A stretch of 33,536 nt of DNA from Candidatus Gastranaerophilales bacterium (GCA_944324375.1 CALUWB010000019.1:1-33536), one strand, 5' to 3'; shown: positions 1-8,608, counted from the stretch's first letter. Notes: a model not told the origin generated them from the sequence alone. Numbers and translations: made by a program.

Positions 1-786
1 GTTCCCTACCGTTACGGTTATAATACCGATACGTCCGTCTACAGGAGCTTTTACAAGGGTGTAGCTGAGGTTTCTGTTGCTGTCGTTATATCTTGCCTGT
101 GCTGATGCAAGCTGTGCTTTCAGGGAATCTCTTTGTGAAAGCAGGTTGTCGTACTGTGATTTTGCAATGTAATCCTTTTTTACAAGTTCTGAAGCTCTGG
201 CAAGCTGTTTTTCGGCATAAGCAAGCTGGGCTTTTGTATTTGCAACATCAGCTTTTGCACCTAAATAATTCATTTCAGATGTTTTAAAATCGTTGTATTT
301 TGAATCTATTTCTTGTTTTGAGATTGCTCCATTAATTCCTGATTTTTGGTATCTATCATAAGTTTGTTTTGCATAGTTATATTGATATTGTGTTTCCATA
401 AGATGTTTTTCTGCAGATATTAATGCAGACTTTGCACTCATAGCTTCTGCATCTAAGTCAGGTGTATCAATAGTAGCTAAAAGTTGTCCTTTTTCGACCT
501 TTTCTCCTAATTGAACATATCTTTGGTTTACTAAACCATTTATTCTTGAAAAGATTTCTGTATGTAAAAATGGTTTTAATTCTCCTGATAATTCCAATTT
601 ATTTTCACCACTTGTAATGATAGGAGTTTCTGTAATTGCAATATATTCTGCTTGTCTGGCTTCTCTTGCAGTGTTTATAAATCTTACAATTTTAGGAATT
701 AGTCCAATAATGAACAGAATTAGAACAATAGATATAATTAATTTTTTCTTATCTTTCATTAATTTGTTAGTCAAGTTTTTAATCAT
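1..786 (-). CDS. RND efflux periplasmic adaptor (HlyD/AcrA family), 3' end missing
   Basis: The frame is open from the left edge to a start near 786, giving 262 codons without the C-terminus. It should be the periplasmic adaptor that links the RND pump to the outer membrane channel. An N-terminal membrane anchor (about residues 20-36, LIISIVLILFIIGLIPK) is followed by a biotinyl-lipoyl-like half (QLGEKVEKGQLLATIDTPDL), a long alpha-helical hairpin rich in Ala, Gln, Lys and Tyr, and the return strand (VKAPVDGRIGIITVTVGN), the normal adaptor order. I chose ATG 786 because AAGGTGG lies 6 bases upstream and the start overlaps the permease stop by 8 bases; ATG 759 is in frame but has no ribosome binding site. 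Bases 1-240 are about 44% G+C while the rest of the gene is about 28%, with no break in the reading frame. Confidence 0.88.
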   Translation of the reverse strand, partial: MIKNLTNKLMKDKKKLIISIVLILFIIGLIPKIVRFINTAREARQAEYIAITETPIITSGENKLELSGELKPFLHTEIFSRINGLVNQRYVQLGEKVEKGQLLATIDTPDLDAEAMSAKSALISAEKHLMETQYQYNYAKQTYDRYQKSGINGAISKQEIDSKYNDFKTSEMNYLGAKADVANTKAQLAYAEKQLARASELVKKDYIAKSQYDNLLSQRDSLKAQLASAQARYNDSNRNLSYTLVKAPVDGRIGIITVTVGN

Positions 787-3700
787 CATCTTCCACCTTT
801 TGATATATTTTGTTTTTGTTTAAAATTCCAAATAGCATAGGAACAATAATAAGAGTTGCAAAAGTTGCAAATAATAAACCTCCGATAACAGTTCTTCCGA
901 TAGGAGCATTTTGTTCTCCACCTTCCCCAATTCCTAACGCCATAGGTAACATACCTAAAATCATTGCAGTTGCAGTCATAATAACAGGTCTAATTCTTGT
1001 ATATCCTGCTTGTATAGCTGCTTCCATTGAATTGAAGCCTTCTCTCATTTTTTCGGTTGCAAATGATACAACAAGAATTGAGTTAGCGCAAGAAACACCA
1101 ACTGCCATAATAGAGCCCATAAGAGCTTGGACTGAGAATGTTGTATCTGTTATGAATAACATCCATAAAATTCCTGATAATGCTAATGGTACAGGAGTTA
1201 TTATAATAAATGGATTTCTCCAAGATTGGAAATTAACAACAATTAATAGATAAACAAGAATCAATGCAAGCATTAACCCCGATACTAAAGATGTTACTGC
1301 GTAATTCATAGATTTAGCTTGCCCGTGAACATTTATAAATGTTCCTCTAGGTGCAATTTTTTGATATTTTTTTACTATTTTATTGATATCATTTGTAACC
1401 CCTGCCAAATCTCTATCTTGAATATTTAATAATATGTCATATACAGGTTGAATATCGTAGTGATTAACAACACTAGCTGTTTCACTAGATGTGATTGTTG
1501 CAACATTTGATAGTCTTACAGGTTTATCATTGTTGAATGATACAGGTATATCAGTAACATTTTTAACTGTATCGACATTGTATTGTGGTACTTGCAAAGC
1601 AAGTAAATAGTTAACTCCGTTTTGTGGGTCAACCCAATAGTTTCTTGCTATTTGTCCACTTGAAGTTAATGCTGTTAGTGTGTTTTGTGAAATTGTTTCT
1701 TGAGATAGATTCATCATACTAGCTCTAACTTTATCAACATCAACTTTAATTTCCGGAACATCTGTGATTTGGTGAATATGTGCATCAGCAACACCTCTAA
1801 CTTTTTTTATTTCATCAAGCATTTGTGTTGCAATTTTATAATTTTCTTTTAGTTCTCGACCTTGAATTTGAATGTCAACAGGAGATGCCAAACCAAAGTT
1901 AAGTATTCTTCCTACCATATCAGCATTTTGGAAGAAGAAAGTTGAATTAGGAAATTCTTTATTTAATTCTTTTCTGAGTTTTTTTACATAATTTTTAGTA
2001 GGTTTATGATTTTCTTTTAAAGCAATTAAGATTTCACCATCTCCCACACCAACTTGAGAGCTATCCATAAATGCAAGGTTAATCATACTTGCAGGAAGTC
2101 CTATGTTATCAAGAACAGTTTCAAGTTCACTAGGAGGAATAACTTTTCTTATAGTTTGTTCAATTTCAGAAAATTCTCTTGCCGTTTCTTCTATTCTTGT
2201 TCCGTGTGGAGCATATACGTGTAATCTAATTTGTCCAGCATCAACTTCTGGGAAGAAGTTTTCACCAATAAATGGAAGAAGTATTACGGCAGATAATACA
2301 ACAATTCCATATACAATCCCTACTTGTTTAGGTTTTGGGAAAATGTCTTTTATCAAGAATTGTTTATATTTTTCTTTAAGTTGATTGAAATTAATATTTA
2401 CCCAATTGTTAATTTTGTATAATATCGAATTGATATTTAAAATTTCTTTTCCTTTTAATAACTTATCAACCAATACAGGTACTAAAGTATTAGATAATAA
2501 ATACGAACCAATCATTGCAAATATGACAGACATTGCAAGTGGAATGAATAGATATTTAGTAGAACCCTCCATTAAAAATATAGGAGCAAATACTGTACAA
2601 ATAGATAATGTAGAAACCAATGTAGGAGAAGCAACTTCAATAGCCGATTGATAAATAACTTCTTTAATTGGTTTTCCAACCATTACTTCTTTATTTCTTA
2701 AGATGTTTTCAATAACAACCGTAGCATTATCAACCAACATCCCAATAGCAAGTCCTAATCCACTTAATGTCATCATATTTATAGTTTGACCACAAAGAGA
2801 AGTACAAATAATTGCAAAGAGTACAGATAAAGGAATTGATATAGCAATAATGAATGTTGATTTTATGCTTCCTAAGAATATCAATATCATTAAAGCAGTA
2901 AGAATTGCAGCTAAAGTCCCTGAAAATATAACATCTCTAATAGATGCTTTAACAAAAATTGATTGGTCGAATAAAACTTTCATTTTGACACTTTCAGGGA
3001 TAGTTTTTGCAATTGTTGGTAGTAGATTTTTAACCCCTGAAACAACATTTAAAGATGAAACAGTACCTGCTTTATATACAGTCATTAAAGAGCCTGGAGA
3101 ACTGTTTTCTCTTACAATATTTGTTTGAATTGCGTTTCCATCATGTATATATGCAACATCTGATAAATAAACTATTTGATTTGTTTTAGGTGATTTAATA
3201 GGGAAATTATTCATTTCTTCAACAGTTGGTGTTGCATTATTAAGAGAAATTAGATAATCTTTTCCTCCAATTTTAGTGTTTCCAGATGGAATAATGACGT
3301 TTTGACTAGCAACAGCTCTAGTAACATCAGCAGGAGTTAAACCTCTAGCTTCCATTTTTTGCATATCAAGGTCAACCATAATTTGTCTAATTTTTCCTCC
3401 CATAGGAAGTGGAACTTGTGTTCCTTCAACTTTTGTTAATTGAACTTTGATATTGTTTTGAGAAATATCTGTAACTTTTTGAAGAGGTAATTTATTAGAA
3501 GATATGATTACTTGTAATACAGGTATAGTTGTAGGAGTATATTTTAAAATATCAGGAGGCATAATTCCATTAGGCATACTTCTCATACAAACTTGTGAAG
3601 CTGCACTAATTTGTGTAATCCCTGTATTAATATTTGCTCCGGGATGAAGAAATACTCTAATAACCCCAACTCCTAAAAGTGATTGTGATTCAATATGTTC

Positions 3701-3937
3701 AATATCGTTTACACTTGAAGCGTATGATCTTTCTGCAATAGTGATAATTCTTCTTTCAATATCTTTTGCTGGCATACCTGTATATGTCCATACTGCAGTT
3801 ACAACTGGAGTATTAATTTCAGGGAATATATCAATAGGAGTTTTTACTATAGTAACAATACCCATAATTAGAATAAAAAGTGCCATTACTATAAATGTAT
3901 AATGATATTTCAAAACCATTTTTATAAAATTTTTCAT
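779..3937 (-). CDS. RND-family efflux transporter permease (AcrB/HAE-1-like)
   Basis: This 1052-residue inner membrane pump has the length and internal duplication of the HAE-1 RND family, which export drugs or hydrophobic compounds using the proton gradient. The first membrane helix is at about residues 12-30 and the periplasmic porter domain follows. The TM4 motif GLAIGMLVDNATVVIENI lies near residues 395-412 and the TM10 motif VGVSCANSILVVSFA near 946-960. Against AcrB, Asp407 is kept (D403), Asp408 is Asn (N404) and Lys940 is Ala (A951), so the usual proton-relay charges are only partly present. The start codon overlaps the stop of the outer membrane channel gene (ATGA, 3934-3937), and its own stop overlaps the adaptor start, so the three genes are translationally coupled. 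The substrate cannot be read from sequence. Confidence 0.95.
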   Translation of the reverse strand: MKNFIKMVLKYHYTFIVMALFILIMGIVTIVKTPIDIFPEINTPVVTAVWTYTGMPAKDIERRIITIAERSYASSVNDIEHIESQSLLGVGVIRVFLHPGANINTGITQISAASQVCMRSMPNGIMPPDILKYTPTTIPVLQVIISSNKLPLQKVTDISQNNIKVQLTKVEGTQVPLPMGGKIRQIMVDLDMQKMEARGLTPADVTRAVASQNVIIPSGNTKIGGKDYLISLNNATPTVEEMNNFPIKSPKTNQIVYLSDVAYIHDGNAIQTNIVRENSSPGSLMTVYKAGTVSSLNVVSGVKNLLPTIAKTIPESVKMKVLFDQSIFVKASIRDVIFSGTLAAILTALMILIFLGSIKSTFIIAISIPLSVLFAIICTSLCGQTINMMTLSGLGLAIGMLVDNATVVIENILRNKEVMVGKPIKEVIYQSAIEVASPTLVSTLSICTVFAPIFLMEGSTKYLFIPLAMSVIFAMIGSYLLSNTLVPVLVDKLLKGKEILNINSILYKINNWVNINFNQLKEKYKQFLIKDIFPKPKQVGIVYGIVVLSAVILLPFIGENFFPEVDAGQIRLHVYAPHGTRIEETAREFSEIEQTIRKVIPPSELETVLDNIGLPASMINLAFMDSSQVGVGDGEILIALKENHKPTKNYVKKLRKELNKEFPNSTFFFQNADMVGRILNFGLASPVDIQIQGRELKENYKIATQMLDEIKKVRGVADAHIHQITDVPEIKVDVDKVRASMMNLSQETISQNTLTALTSSGQIARNYWVDPQNGVNYLLALQVPQYNVDTVKNVTDIPVSFNNDKPVRLSNVATITSSETASVVNHYDIQPVYDILLNIQDRDLAGVTNDINKIVKKYQKIAPRGTFINVHGQAKSMNYAVTSLVSGLMLALILVYLLIVVNFQSWRNPFIIITPVPLALSGILWMLFITDTTFSVQALMGSIMAVGVSCANSILVVSFATEKMREGFNSMEAAIQAGYTRIRPVIMTATAMILGMLPMALGIGEGGEQNAPIGRTVIGGLLFATFATLIIVPMLFGILNKNKIYQKVEDDD

Positions 3938-5313
3938 TCTATTCTACTCCCTAATGATTTATAAATATCTATAGTGTCAACTAATGAACATATTTTTGCG
4001 TTATACATTGAATTTTGATTTATTAGTAACTGCCTTCTTGCATCTAATTCATCAATTCTATTTCCTGTACCATTTGTATATCGAGTATTTGCAACTTGAT
4101 AATAATGTTCAGATTTTTCTATAGCTGTATTAAATTCATTAAATGAATTGTAATCTGTTTTTAGACTTGATAAAGCATTTTCAATTTCACAAAATGCGTT
4201 TAATAAAACATTGTTGTATTGATGTAATTTTTCAATAGCTAATTCTTTATTATATTTAAGGTAAGACATCTTATATCCACCAGTATATAAATCTAATAAT
4301 AAACCTGCACCAAGTTGATAAACTGTACTTTCCCAATTAAAAATTCTGCCAGCTCTAATATTTTCAAATCCAATCATTTCATTAAGATTTACAGATGGTA
4401 GAAACATTTTTCTTGCAACTCTTACGTCCATTGCAGCTTTTTTTATCCCTAGTTCAGCCTGTATTACATCAGGTCTGTTATAAATCAAATCAGATTGGAT
4501 ATCTTGATTTGTATTAAATGGAAAATCAAGTTTAGAAATAGTTGTTCGTTCAATATTTGTATTATTTTCCGGTGAAACCCCTCTTAATACTGCAAATTGA
4601 TGTAATAATATTTCTCTTTGTTTTAATAATTTATTTAGTTCATTTTGTTTTTCAACAAGTTCGTATTCTGTAATGTATAAATTATCATAAGATATTATTC
4701 CTCCATCATATAATTGTCTTTTGAGATTAATTGTTTCTTTTAAGTTTGCAATTAGTTCTTTGTAATTTTCAATTAGAGCATCTTCAAGAACAATATTAAA
4801 ATAAGATGCTGTAATTTCTGATGATATTGCAAGTTTAGCAATATTCAAATCTTCTTGACTAATTTGTACCCCAATTTTAGAAGATTTAACTTTATCAGAA
4901 AGTTTTCCGAATATATCGAGTTCCCAATTTAATAAAAGAGGGAAATATAGATGGTTTCCACTCCCAAAGTTTCCAGTCCATCTTGAAATAGTTTTGAAGG
5001 GGTAAATACTTGGATTAATACTTAATTGAGGTAGTCTTTCGGATTTAACAGTTCCTAAAATAGCTTCTGATTCTTTGATTCTTGCTTGTGCAATTTTAAT
5101 ATTTAAATTATTTTCAAGACCTTCTGAAATATATCCATTAAGTAATTCATCATTATAAGATTCCCAATAAGGATTTAAAGTAAAAGATTTTTTAGGTTGC
5201 TTTTTAGATTTTCTAACCTGAATTTTAATATTTGTATTATTTTCTTGGATAGCAAATGCAGCAGAATTAAGCATAAGCCCTCCAAGAATTAATGAAATAA
5301 AAACCTTTTTCAC
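3934..5313 (-). CDS. TolC/OprM-type outer membrane efflux channel
   Basis: A 459-residue outer membrane factor forming the exit duct of the tripartite pump. The N-terminal signal peptide MKKVFISLILGGLMLNSAAFA is a classical Sec signal with an Ala-x-Ala cleavage site; there is no lipobox Cys. The body shows the repeated long helical segments of the family (NNLNIKIAQARIKESEAILG near residue 65 and LIYNRPDVIQAELGIKKA in the second half) and the end LDARRQLLINQNSMYNAK is typical. I chose GTG 5313 over an ATG 22 codons upstream because AGGGG sits 7 bases before it and the signal peptide then begins at residue 1. It is the first gene of the operon, so the order is channel, permease, adaptor rather than the common adaptor, permease, channel. 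It probably answers to the divergent LysR gene. Confidence 0.92.
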   Translation of the reverse strand: MKKVFISLILGGLMLNSAAFAIQENNTNIKIQVRKSKKQPKKSFTLNPYWESYNDELLNGYISEGLENNLNIKIAQARIKESEAILGTVKSERLPQLSINPSIYPFKTISRWTGNFGSGNHLYFPLLLNWELDIFGKLSDKVKSSKIGVQISQEDLNIAKLAISSEITASYFNIVLEDALIENYKELIANLKETINLKRQLYDGGIISYDNLYITEYELVEKQNELNKLLKQREILLHQFAVLRGVSPENNTNIERTTISKLDFPFNTNQDIQSDLIYNRPDVIQAELGIKKAAMDVRVARKMFLPSVNLNEMIGFENIRAGRIFNWESTVYQLGAGLLLDLYTGGYKMSYLKYNKELAIEKLHQYNNVLLNAFCEIENALSSLKTDYNSFNEFNTAIEKSEHYYQVANTRYTNGTGNRIDELDARRQLLINQNSMYNAKICSLVDTIDIYKSLGSRIE

Positions 5314-5386
5314 TGTATTTCCCCTGTACATAAATATTATAAAATGCTGATATTTGGATGTATAATACCAATAATTCATTATTTGT

Positions 5387-5420
5387 ATAGCTAAAAGCTA
5401 TGAGAATTTGTATAAGCTAT
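5387..5420. promoter_or_regulatory. Probable LysR operator in the divergent intergenic region
   Basis: ATAGCT (5387-5392) and AGCTAT (5396-5401) form a perfect 6-base inverted repeat with a 3-base centre of the T-N11-A type. AGCTAT recurs as a direct copy at 5415-5420, 19 bases on, close to two helical turns. LysR tetramers commonly bind a high-affinity palindrome plus a second half-site. The position between the divergent lysR and efflux genes fits. Binding itself is inferred. Confidence 0.55.
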
Positions 5421-5436
5421 ATTTTTTAGTTATGAT
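5408..5436 (+). promoter_or_regulatory. Candidate promoter of the LysR gene, leaving almost no leader
   Basis: TTGTAT (5408-5413), a 17-base spacer and TATGAT (5431-5436) resemble a sigma-70 promoter. The expected start of transcription is at or next to the A of ATG 5443, and no Shine-Dalgarno sequence precedes that ATG, so the mRNA may be leaderless. The -35 lies next to the AGCTAT half-site, which would allow autorepression. Confidence 0.45.
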
Positions 5437-5442
5437 AATTAT

Positions 5443-6321
5443 ATGAATTTAAATCAAATAAAATATGTAATAACAATAGCAGAGGAAAAAAGTTTTACAG
5501 AAGCAGCCAAAAAACTTTTTATAGCACAACCTTCATTAAGCAAAAGTATAAAGCTTTTAGAAGAAGAGTTGGGTGTGGAATTATTCGAGAGAAATCCTGT
5601 AAAGTTAACTTATGCAGGAGAATTATTTTTGCAAAAGGCTAAAAAGATTATAGAAGAAGTTGATGATATAAAAATACAAATATCAGATATTTCAGTTCAA
5701 AATAAAACTAATATAATAATAGGGATTCCTTCACATAGGTGTTATTATTTTATGCCAAAAATATTAAGTGATTTGCATAAAGAATATCCTAATTGTTATA
5801 TTAAAATAGATGAATATCCAACATTTATGTTGAAGGCTATGTTAGCCGAGGATAAAATAGATTTTTATTTAGGTACAGAAAATCCTGACAGTTTAATATA
5901 TAAAGAAGAACATATTTGTGAAGAAACATTATATTTAGTATTTCCCAAAAATTGGAATATTCCTGTAGTAAATAATGAAGTAGATATAAAAGAATTTAAA
6001 GATAAAAATTTTATAATATTTCCAGAACAATTAGCTCTTACTCATTATGTACATAAAATGTGTGATGATAATGGATTTGAGTTGAATTCAATAATTGAAT
6101 GTCATAATGCAGAAACAATATACTCAATGATAAATGAAGGTTTAGGTGTATCATTTTTACCAGATTTATTTTTAAAATTTTTTCCACACCAAGAAAATGT
6201 ATGTTGTTATAAAGTAAAAGATTATTTATATAAACGAGATTTTTCCATATTTTATAAGAAAGACAAATATTTAGTAAAACCAGCAAAACGTTTTTTAGAA
6301 TTATTCAAACAAATTATATAA
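5443..6321 (+). CDS. LysR-family transcriptional regulator
   Basis: A 292-residue LysR-type regulator of normal family length. The N-terminal winged helix-turn-helix is clear: residues 1-60 contain SFTEAAKKLFIAQPSLSKSI followed by the usual LEEELGVELFERN and the linker helix. The rest is the periplasmic-binding-protein-like effector domain (INEGLGVSFLPDLF near residue 228). It diverges from the efflux operon across about 130 bases holding AGCTAT half-sites, so the natural prediction is that it controls that operon and its own expression in response to a small ligand. The start is the canonical family start (MNLNQIKYVITIAEEKSF), although no ribosome binding site is visible. The ligand is unknown. 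Confidence 0.93.
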   Translation: MNLNQIKYVITIAEEKSFTEAAKKLFIAQPSLSKSIKLLEEELGVELFERNPVKLTYAGELFLQKAKKIIEEVDDIKIQISDISVQNKTNIIIGIPSHRCYYFMPKILSDLHKEYPNCYIKIDEYPTFMLKAMLAEDKIDFYLGTENPDSLIYKEEHICEETLYLVFPKNWNIPVVNNEVDIKEFKDKNFIIFPEQLALTHYVHKMCDDNGFELNSIIECHNAETIYSMINEGLGVSFLPDLFLKFFPHQENVCCYKVKDYLYKRDFSIFYKKDKYLVKPAKRFLELFKQII

Positions 6322-6422
6322 AGAAATGTAACGAAAAAATATTTCCTTGAAATTTCATAAGTAAATTCAAACTTAAGAATTATATAAGTTGAGATTCTGT
6401 GAAGCGAAAGGAGAGTATAAAT

Positions 6423-7559
6423 ATGTCAAATGGATTTTCTATTGATACATTACGTGGAACACCATTATATGCATTGGCACAAAATGCAAATGTAAATGGT
6501 GGTGGCACTTTAGATGCTGCAGAGATGTTTGCATTCCAACAACAGATGCAAAATATGGGTTGGACACCTGAGCAATTTGGATTAGCAATAGAAGTAACTG
6601 ATAATGCAGGAGAAACGGCTAAAGAAACACGAAAAAACATGCAACAAGCTGGAAAAGATTTAGAAAAATCTTATAAAACTCAGTTTGGTAAACAAGGAGC
6701 TGAGGCAGCCCAAACAGCAGAACAAAGAGCAGATGCAATGGTTAAAACAGCATATGATATGTTTAAATATGAACATGGAAATGTAATGTTTATTCCTAAA
6801 AGTTTAGGAGCACGTCCAAAATATACAAATGCACAATATATGGATGACGTATCACGCTATTCAGCAGATTTAATGAACTGGGCAAATGATGTAAAACAAG
6901 AATATATCAATGCCACAAAGATGACTAATGCAGAATTAGCAGCCTTAATTATAAATAATGATAATAATAATGCTCGCGATATAATGATTAACGATAATAT
7001 AAATGCAGGTCAGTTATCAGATAAGATTGATGACAGCACTAAGCAAATTAATAAAAATGTTGATTCCGAAGGTGCAGCAACTCGTGCAACTGTTAGACAA
7101 GAAGGTGCAAAAACTAGAGCAAATGATGATGCAAATGCAGTAGGTTTACATGCTCATATGGCATATGAAGGAGCATATACTCGTTCAACTGTAGAAGAAC
7201 AAGGATATAAAACAAGAGAAACTGTACGAAATGAATCGGATTATACAAGATATACTGTAAAAAAAGAATCAGAAGATATTAAAGATACAGTGAAATCAGA
7301 AACAAAAGAAACAGAAGAATTAAATGCATCATCTCAAAGAATTCAAACTAATTTAAATGCAAATGCAACATCTACACATACAATCGGAACTTTAGATAAA
7401 ATGGGTTCAATGCAAGAAAAAATTATTCAGTCGAATTTACCTCACGAAGAAAAAATGGCATTAATGAATAAATTGGAACAATTGTCGATTAAAGTAATAA
7501 TTCGAGATGGCGATATGGATGCTCTTAATAAAGAAATAGACCAAACAATCAATCAATAA
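6423..7559 (+). CDS. Unknown protein with EF-hand-like N-terminus and tandem 11-residue repeats
   Basis: A 378-residue protein that I do not recognise as a named family. ATG 6423 is preceded by AAAGGAGAG, a better start than ATG 6399. Residues 1-45 carry a calcium-loop-like stretch (NANVNGGGTLDAAEM) resembling an EF-hand with two extra glycines. The middle is helical and rich in Ala, Gln and Lys. Residues 217-304 are eight consecutive 11-residue units with the pattern [G/S]xxTRxTVxxE, weakening in units 3, 7 and 8. There is no signal peptide or membrane segment. It stands alone: the LysR gene ends about 100 bases before it and a strong terminator follows. The repeats predict an extended amphipathic helix or right-handed coiled coil, so a structural, scaffold or membrane-surface role is possible but unproven. 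Confidence 0.75.
   Translation: MSNGFSIDTLRGTPLYALAQNANVNGGGTLDAAEMFAFQQQMQNMGWTPEQFGLAIEVTDNAGETAKETRKNMQQAGKDLEKSYKTQFGKQGAEAAQTAEQRADAMVKTAYDMFKYEHGNVMFIPKSLGARPKYTNAQYMDDVSRYSADLMNWANDVKQEYINATKMTNAELAALIINNDNNNARDIMINDNINAGQLSDKIDDSTKQINKNVDSEGAATRATVRQEGAKTRANDDANAVGLHAHMAYEGAYTRSTVEEQGYKTRETVRNESDYTRYTVKKESEDIKDTVKSETKETEELNASSQRIQTNLNANATSTHTIGTLDKMGSMQEKIIQSNLPHEEKMALMNKLEQLSIKVIIRDGDMDALNKEIDQTINQ
7071..7334 (+). repeat. Eight degenerate 33-base units encoding 11-residue repeats
   Basis: Units start at 7071, 7104, 7137, 7170, 7203, 7236, 7269 and 7302 with no gaps. The best ones read GAATRATVRQE, GAYTRSTVEEQ, GYKTRETVRNE and SDYTRYTVKKE. The DNA copies are diverged, so this is an old protein-level repeat, not a recent tandem duplication. 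Confidence 0.8.
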
Positions 7560-7570
7560 AACAGTAATAA

Positions 7571-7607
7571 AGAGAGAAAGTACATTACTTTCTCTCTATT
7601 TTTTATT
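7571..7607 (+). terminator. Rho-independent terminator after the 11-residue-repeat gene
   Basis: A 12-base perfect stem (AGAGAGAAAGTA, 7571-7582, pairing with 7586-7597) with a 3-base loop is followed by ATTTTTTATT. It lies 11 bases past the stop codon. Confidence 0.88.
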
Positions 7608-7613
7608 AAAGGC

Positions 7614-7643
7614 TTGATTTTATTTTTAAGTAGCTAATATAAA
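7614..7643 (+). promoter_or_regulatory. Candidate promoter for tpiA
   Basis: TTGATT (7614-7619), an 18-base spacer and TATAAA (7638-7643) lie just after the preceding terminator, in the 187-base gap before tpiA. The leader would be about 95 bases. Other AT-rich hexamers in the gap could serve instead. Confidence 0.35.
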
Positions 7644-7746
7644 CAAATCACTTAATTATAATAAAAATACATTTACCCTCCCTCTTGATTGTGATTTTCT
7701 TTTATTTTAAACTTTGAATGTGGTTTACAAATTTAAGGAGATAATT

Positions 7747-8535
7747 ATGTCAAGAAAACCAATCATTGCAGGAAACTGGAAAATGAATTTATTACAAAAT
7801 GAAGGAAGAGAATTATTCGAAGGAATCAAATCTCTTGTTTCAGGTTTAAGTGAATCTCAATTACCTGAGATAATTGTTGCTCCAACATTTACAACAATCG
7901 GTGTTGTATCTGCAGCAAAAGCATCTTGGGGAAGTGATAAAATTAAAATTGCAGGTCAAAATTGTCACTGGGAATCATCAGGAGCTTATACCGGTGAAAT
8001 TTCAGTAGAAATGTTAAAAGATGCTGGTTGTGATTATGTAATTATAGGTCACTCAGAAAGAAGACAATATTTCTCAGAAACAGATGAAATGATTAATAAA
8101 AAAGCAAAAGCTATTTTAGCAGGTGGTTTATTACCAATTATTTGCTGCGGTGAAACATTAGAACAAAGAGAAGCTGGTGTAACAGATGAGCATATCGCAT
8201 CTCAAATCAGAGCAGCATTAAAAGGTTTAACAAATGATGAAATTGCAAAATCAGTTATTGCTTATGAACCAATTTGGGCAATCGGAACTGGAAAAACTTG
8301 TGATTCAGTAGAAGCAAACAGAGTAATTGCAATGATTAGAAGAGTTGTAAAAGAAGTTTCTTCAGAAGAAGCAGGAAATGCAATCAGAATTTTATACGGT
8401 GGATCAGTAAAACCTTCAACAATTGAAGAACAATTATCTCAATCTGATATTGATGGTGGTTTAATTGGTGGAGCAAGCTTAAAAGCTGATAGTTTCAACG
8501 AAATCATTACAAACTCAATGAAAGTAGCTGTATAA
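7747..8535 (+). CDS. tpiA: Triosephosphate isomerase
   Basis: Interconverts dihydroxyacetone phosphate and glyceraldehyde 3-phosphate in glycolysis and gluconeogenesis. The 262-residue length is slightly above the usual 250. All catalytic signatures are present: Lys12 in AGNWKMN, His102 in IIGHSERR, Glu174 in AYEPIWAIGTGKT, and the phosphate-binding LYGGSVKP near the C-terminus. ATG 7747 follows AAGGAG with a 7-base spacer and gives the canonical N-terminus MSRKPIIAGNWKMN; an ATG 33 bases upstream lacks a ribosome binding site. It is flanked by terminators on both sides, so it is probably transcribed alone, away from other glycolytic genes. Confidence 0.98.
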   Translation: MSRKPIIAGNWKMNLLQNEGRELFEGIKSLVSGLSESQLPEIIVAPTFTTIGVVSAAKASWGSDKIKIAGQNCHWESSGAYTGEISVEMLKDAGCDYVIIGHSERRQYFSETDEMINKKAKAILAGGLLPIICCGETLEQREAGVTDEHIASQIRAALKGLTNDEIAKSVIAYEPIWAIGTGKTCDSVEANRVIAMIRRVVKEVSSEEAGNAIRILYGGSVKPSTIEEQLSQSDIDGGLIGGASLKADSFNEIITNSMKVAV

Positions 8536-8553
8536 TATCAATAATTAAAGATT

Positions 8554-8592
8554 AAAAATTTGGAAGATTGAATTTCAATCTTCCAAATTTTT
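8554..8592 (+). terminator. Long terminator hairpin after tpiA
   Basis: A 19-base arm at 8554-8572 (core TTTGGAAGATTGAA) is the exact complement of 8574-8592, with the 3' arm ending in TTTTT. Its A/T ends mean it can also act on the opposite strand. Confidence 0.85.
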
Positions 8593-8608
8593 AGGTTATG
8601 TTATTATA

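Noticed and set aside
1-786. Possible frameshift at the composition change in the adaptor gene
   Set aside because: The minus-strand frame reads through without a stop and the protein order is normal (lipoyl half, hairpin, return strand).
810-1253. Antisense open frames inside the RND gene (also 2103-2384, 2385-2651, 2850-3128)
   Set aside because: They lie opposite a clear RND permease, lack ribosome binding sites and resemble no protein.
6370-6390. AACTTA...TAAGTT inverted repeat before the 11-residue-repeat gene
   Set aside because: Short A/T-rich symmetry is frequent by chance here and no second site supports an operator.
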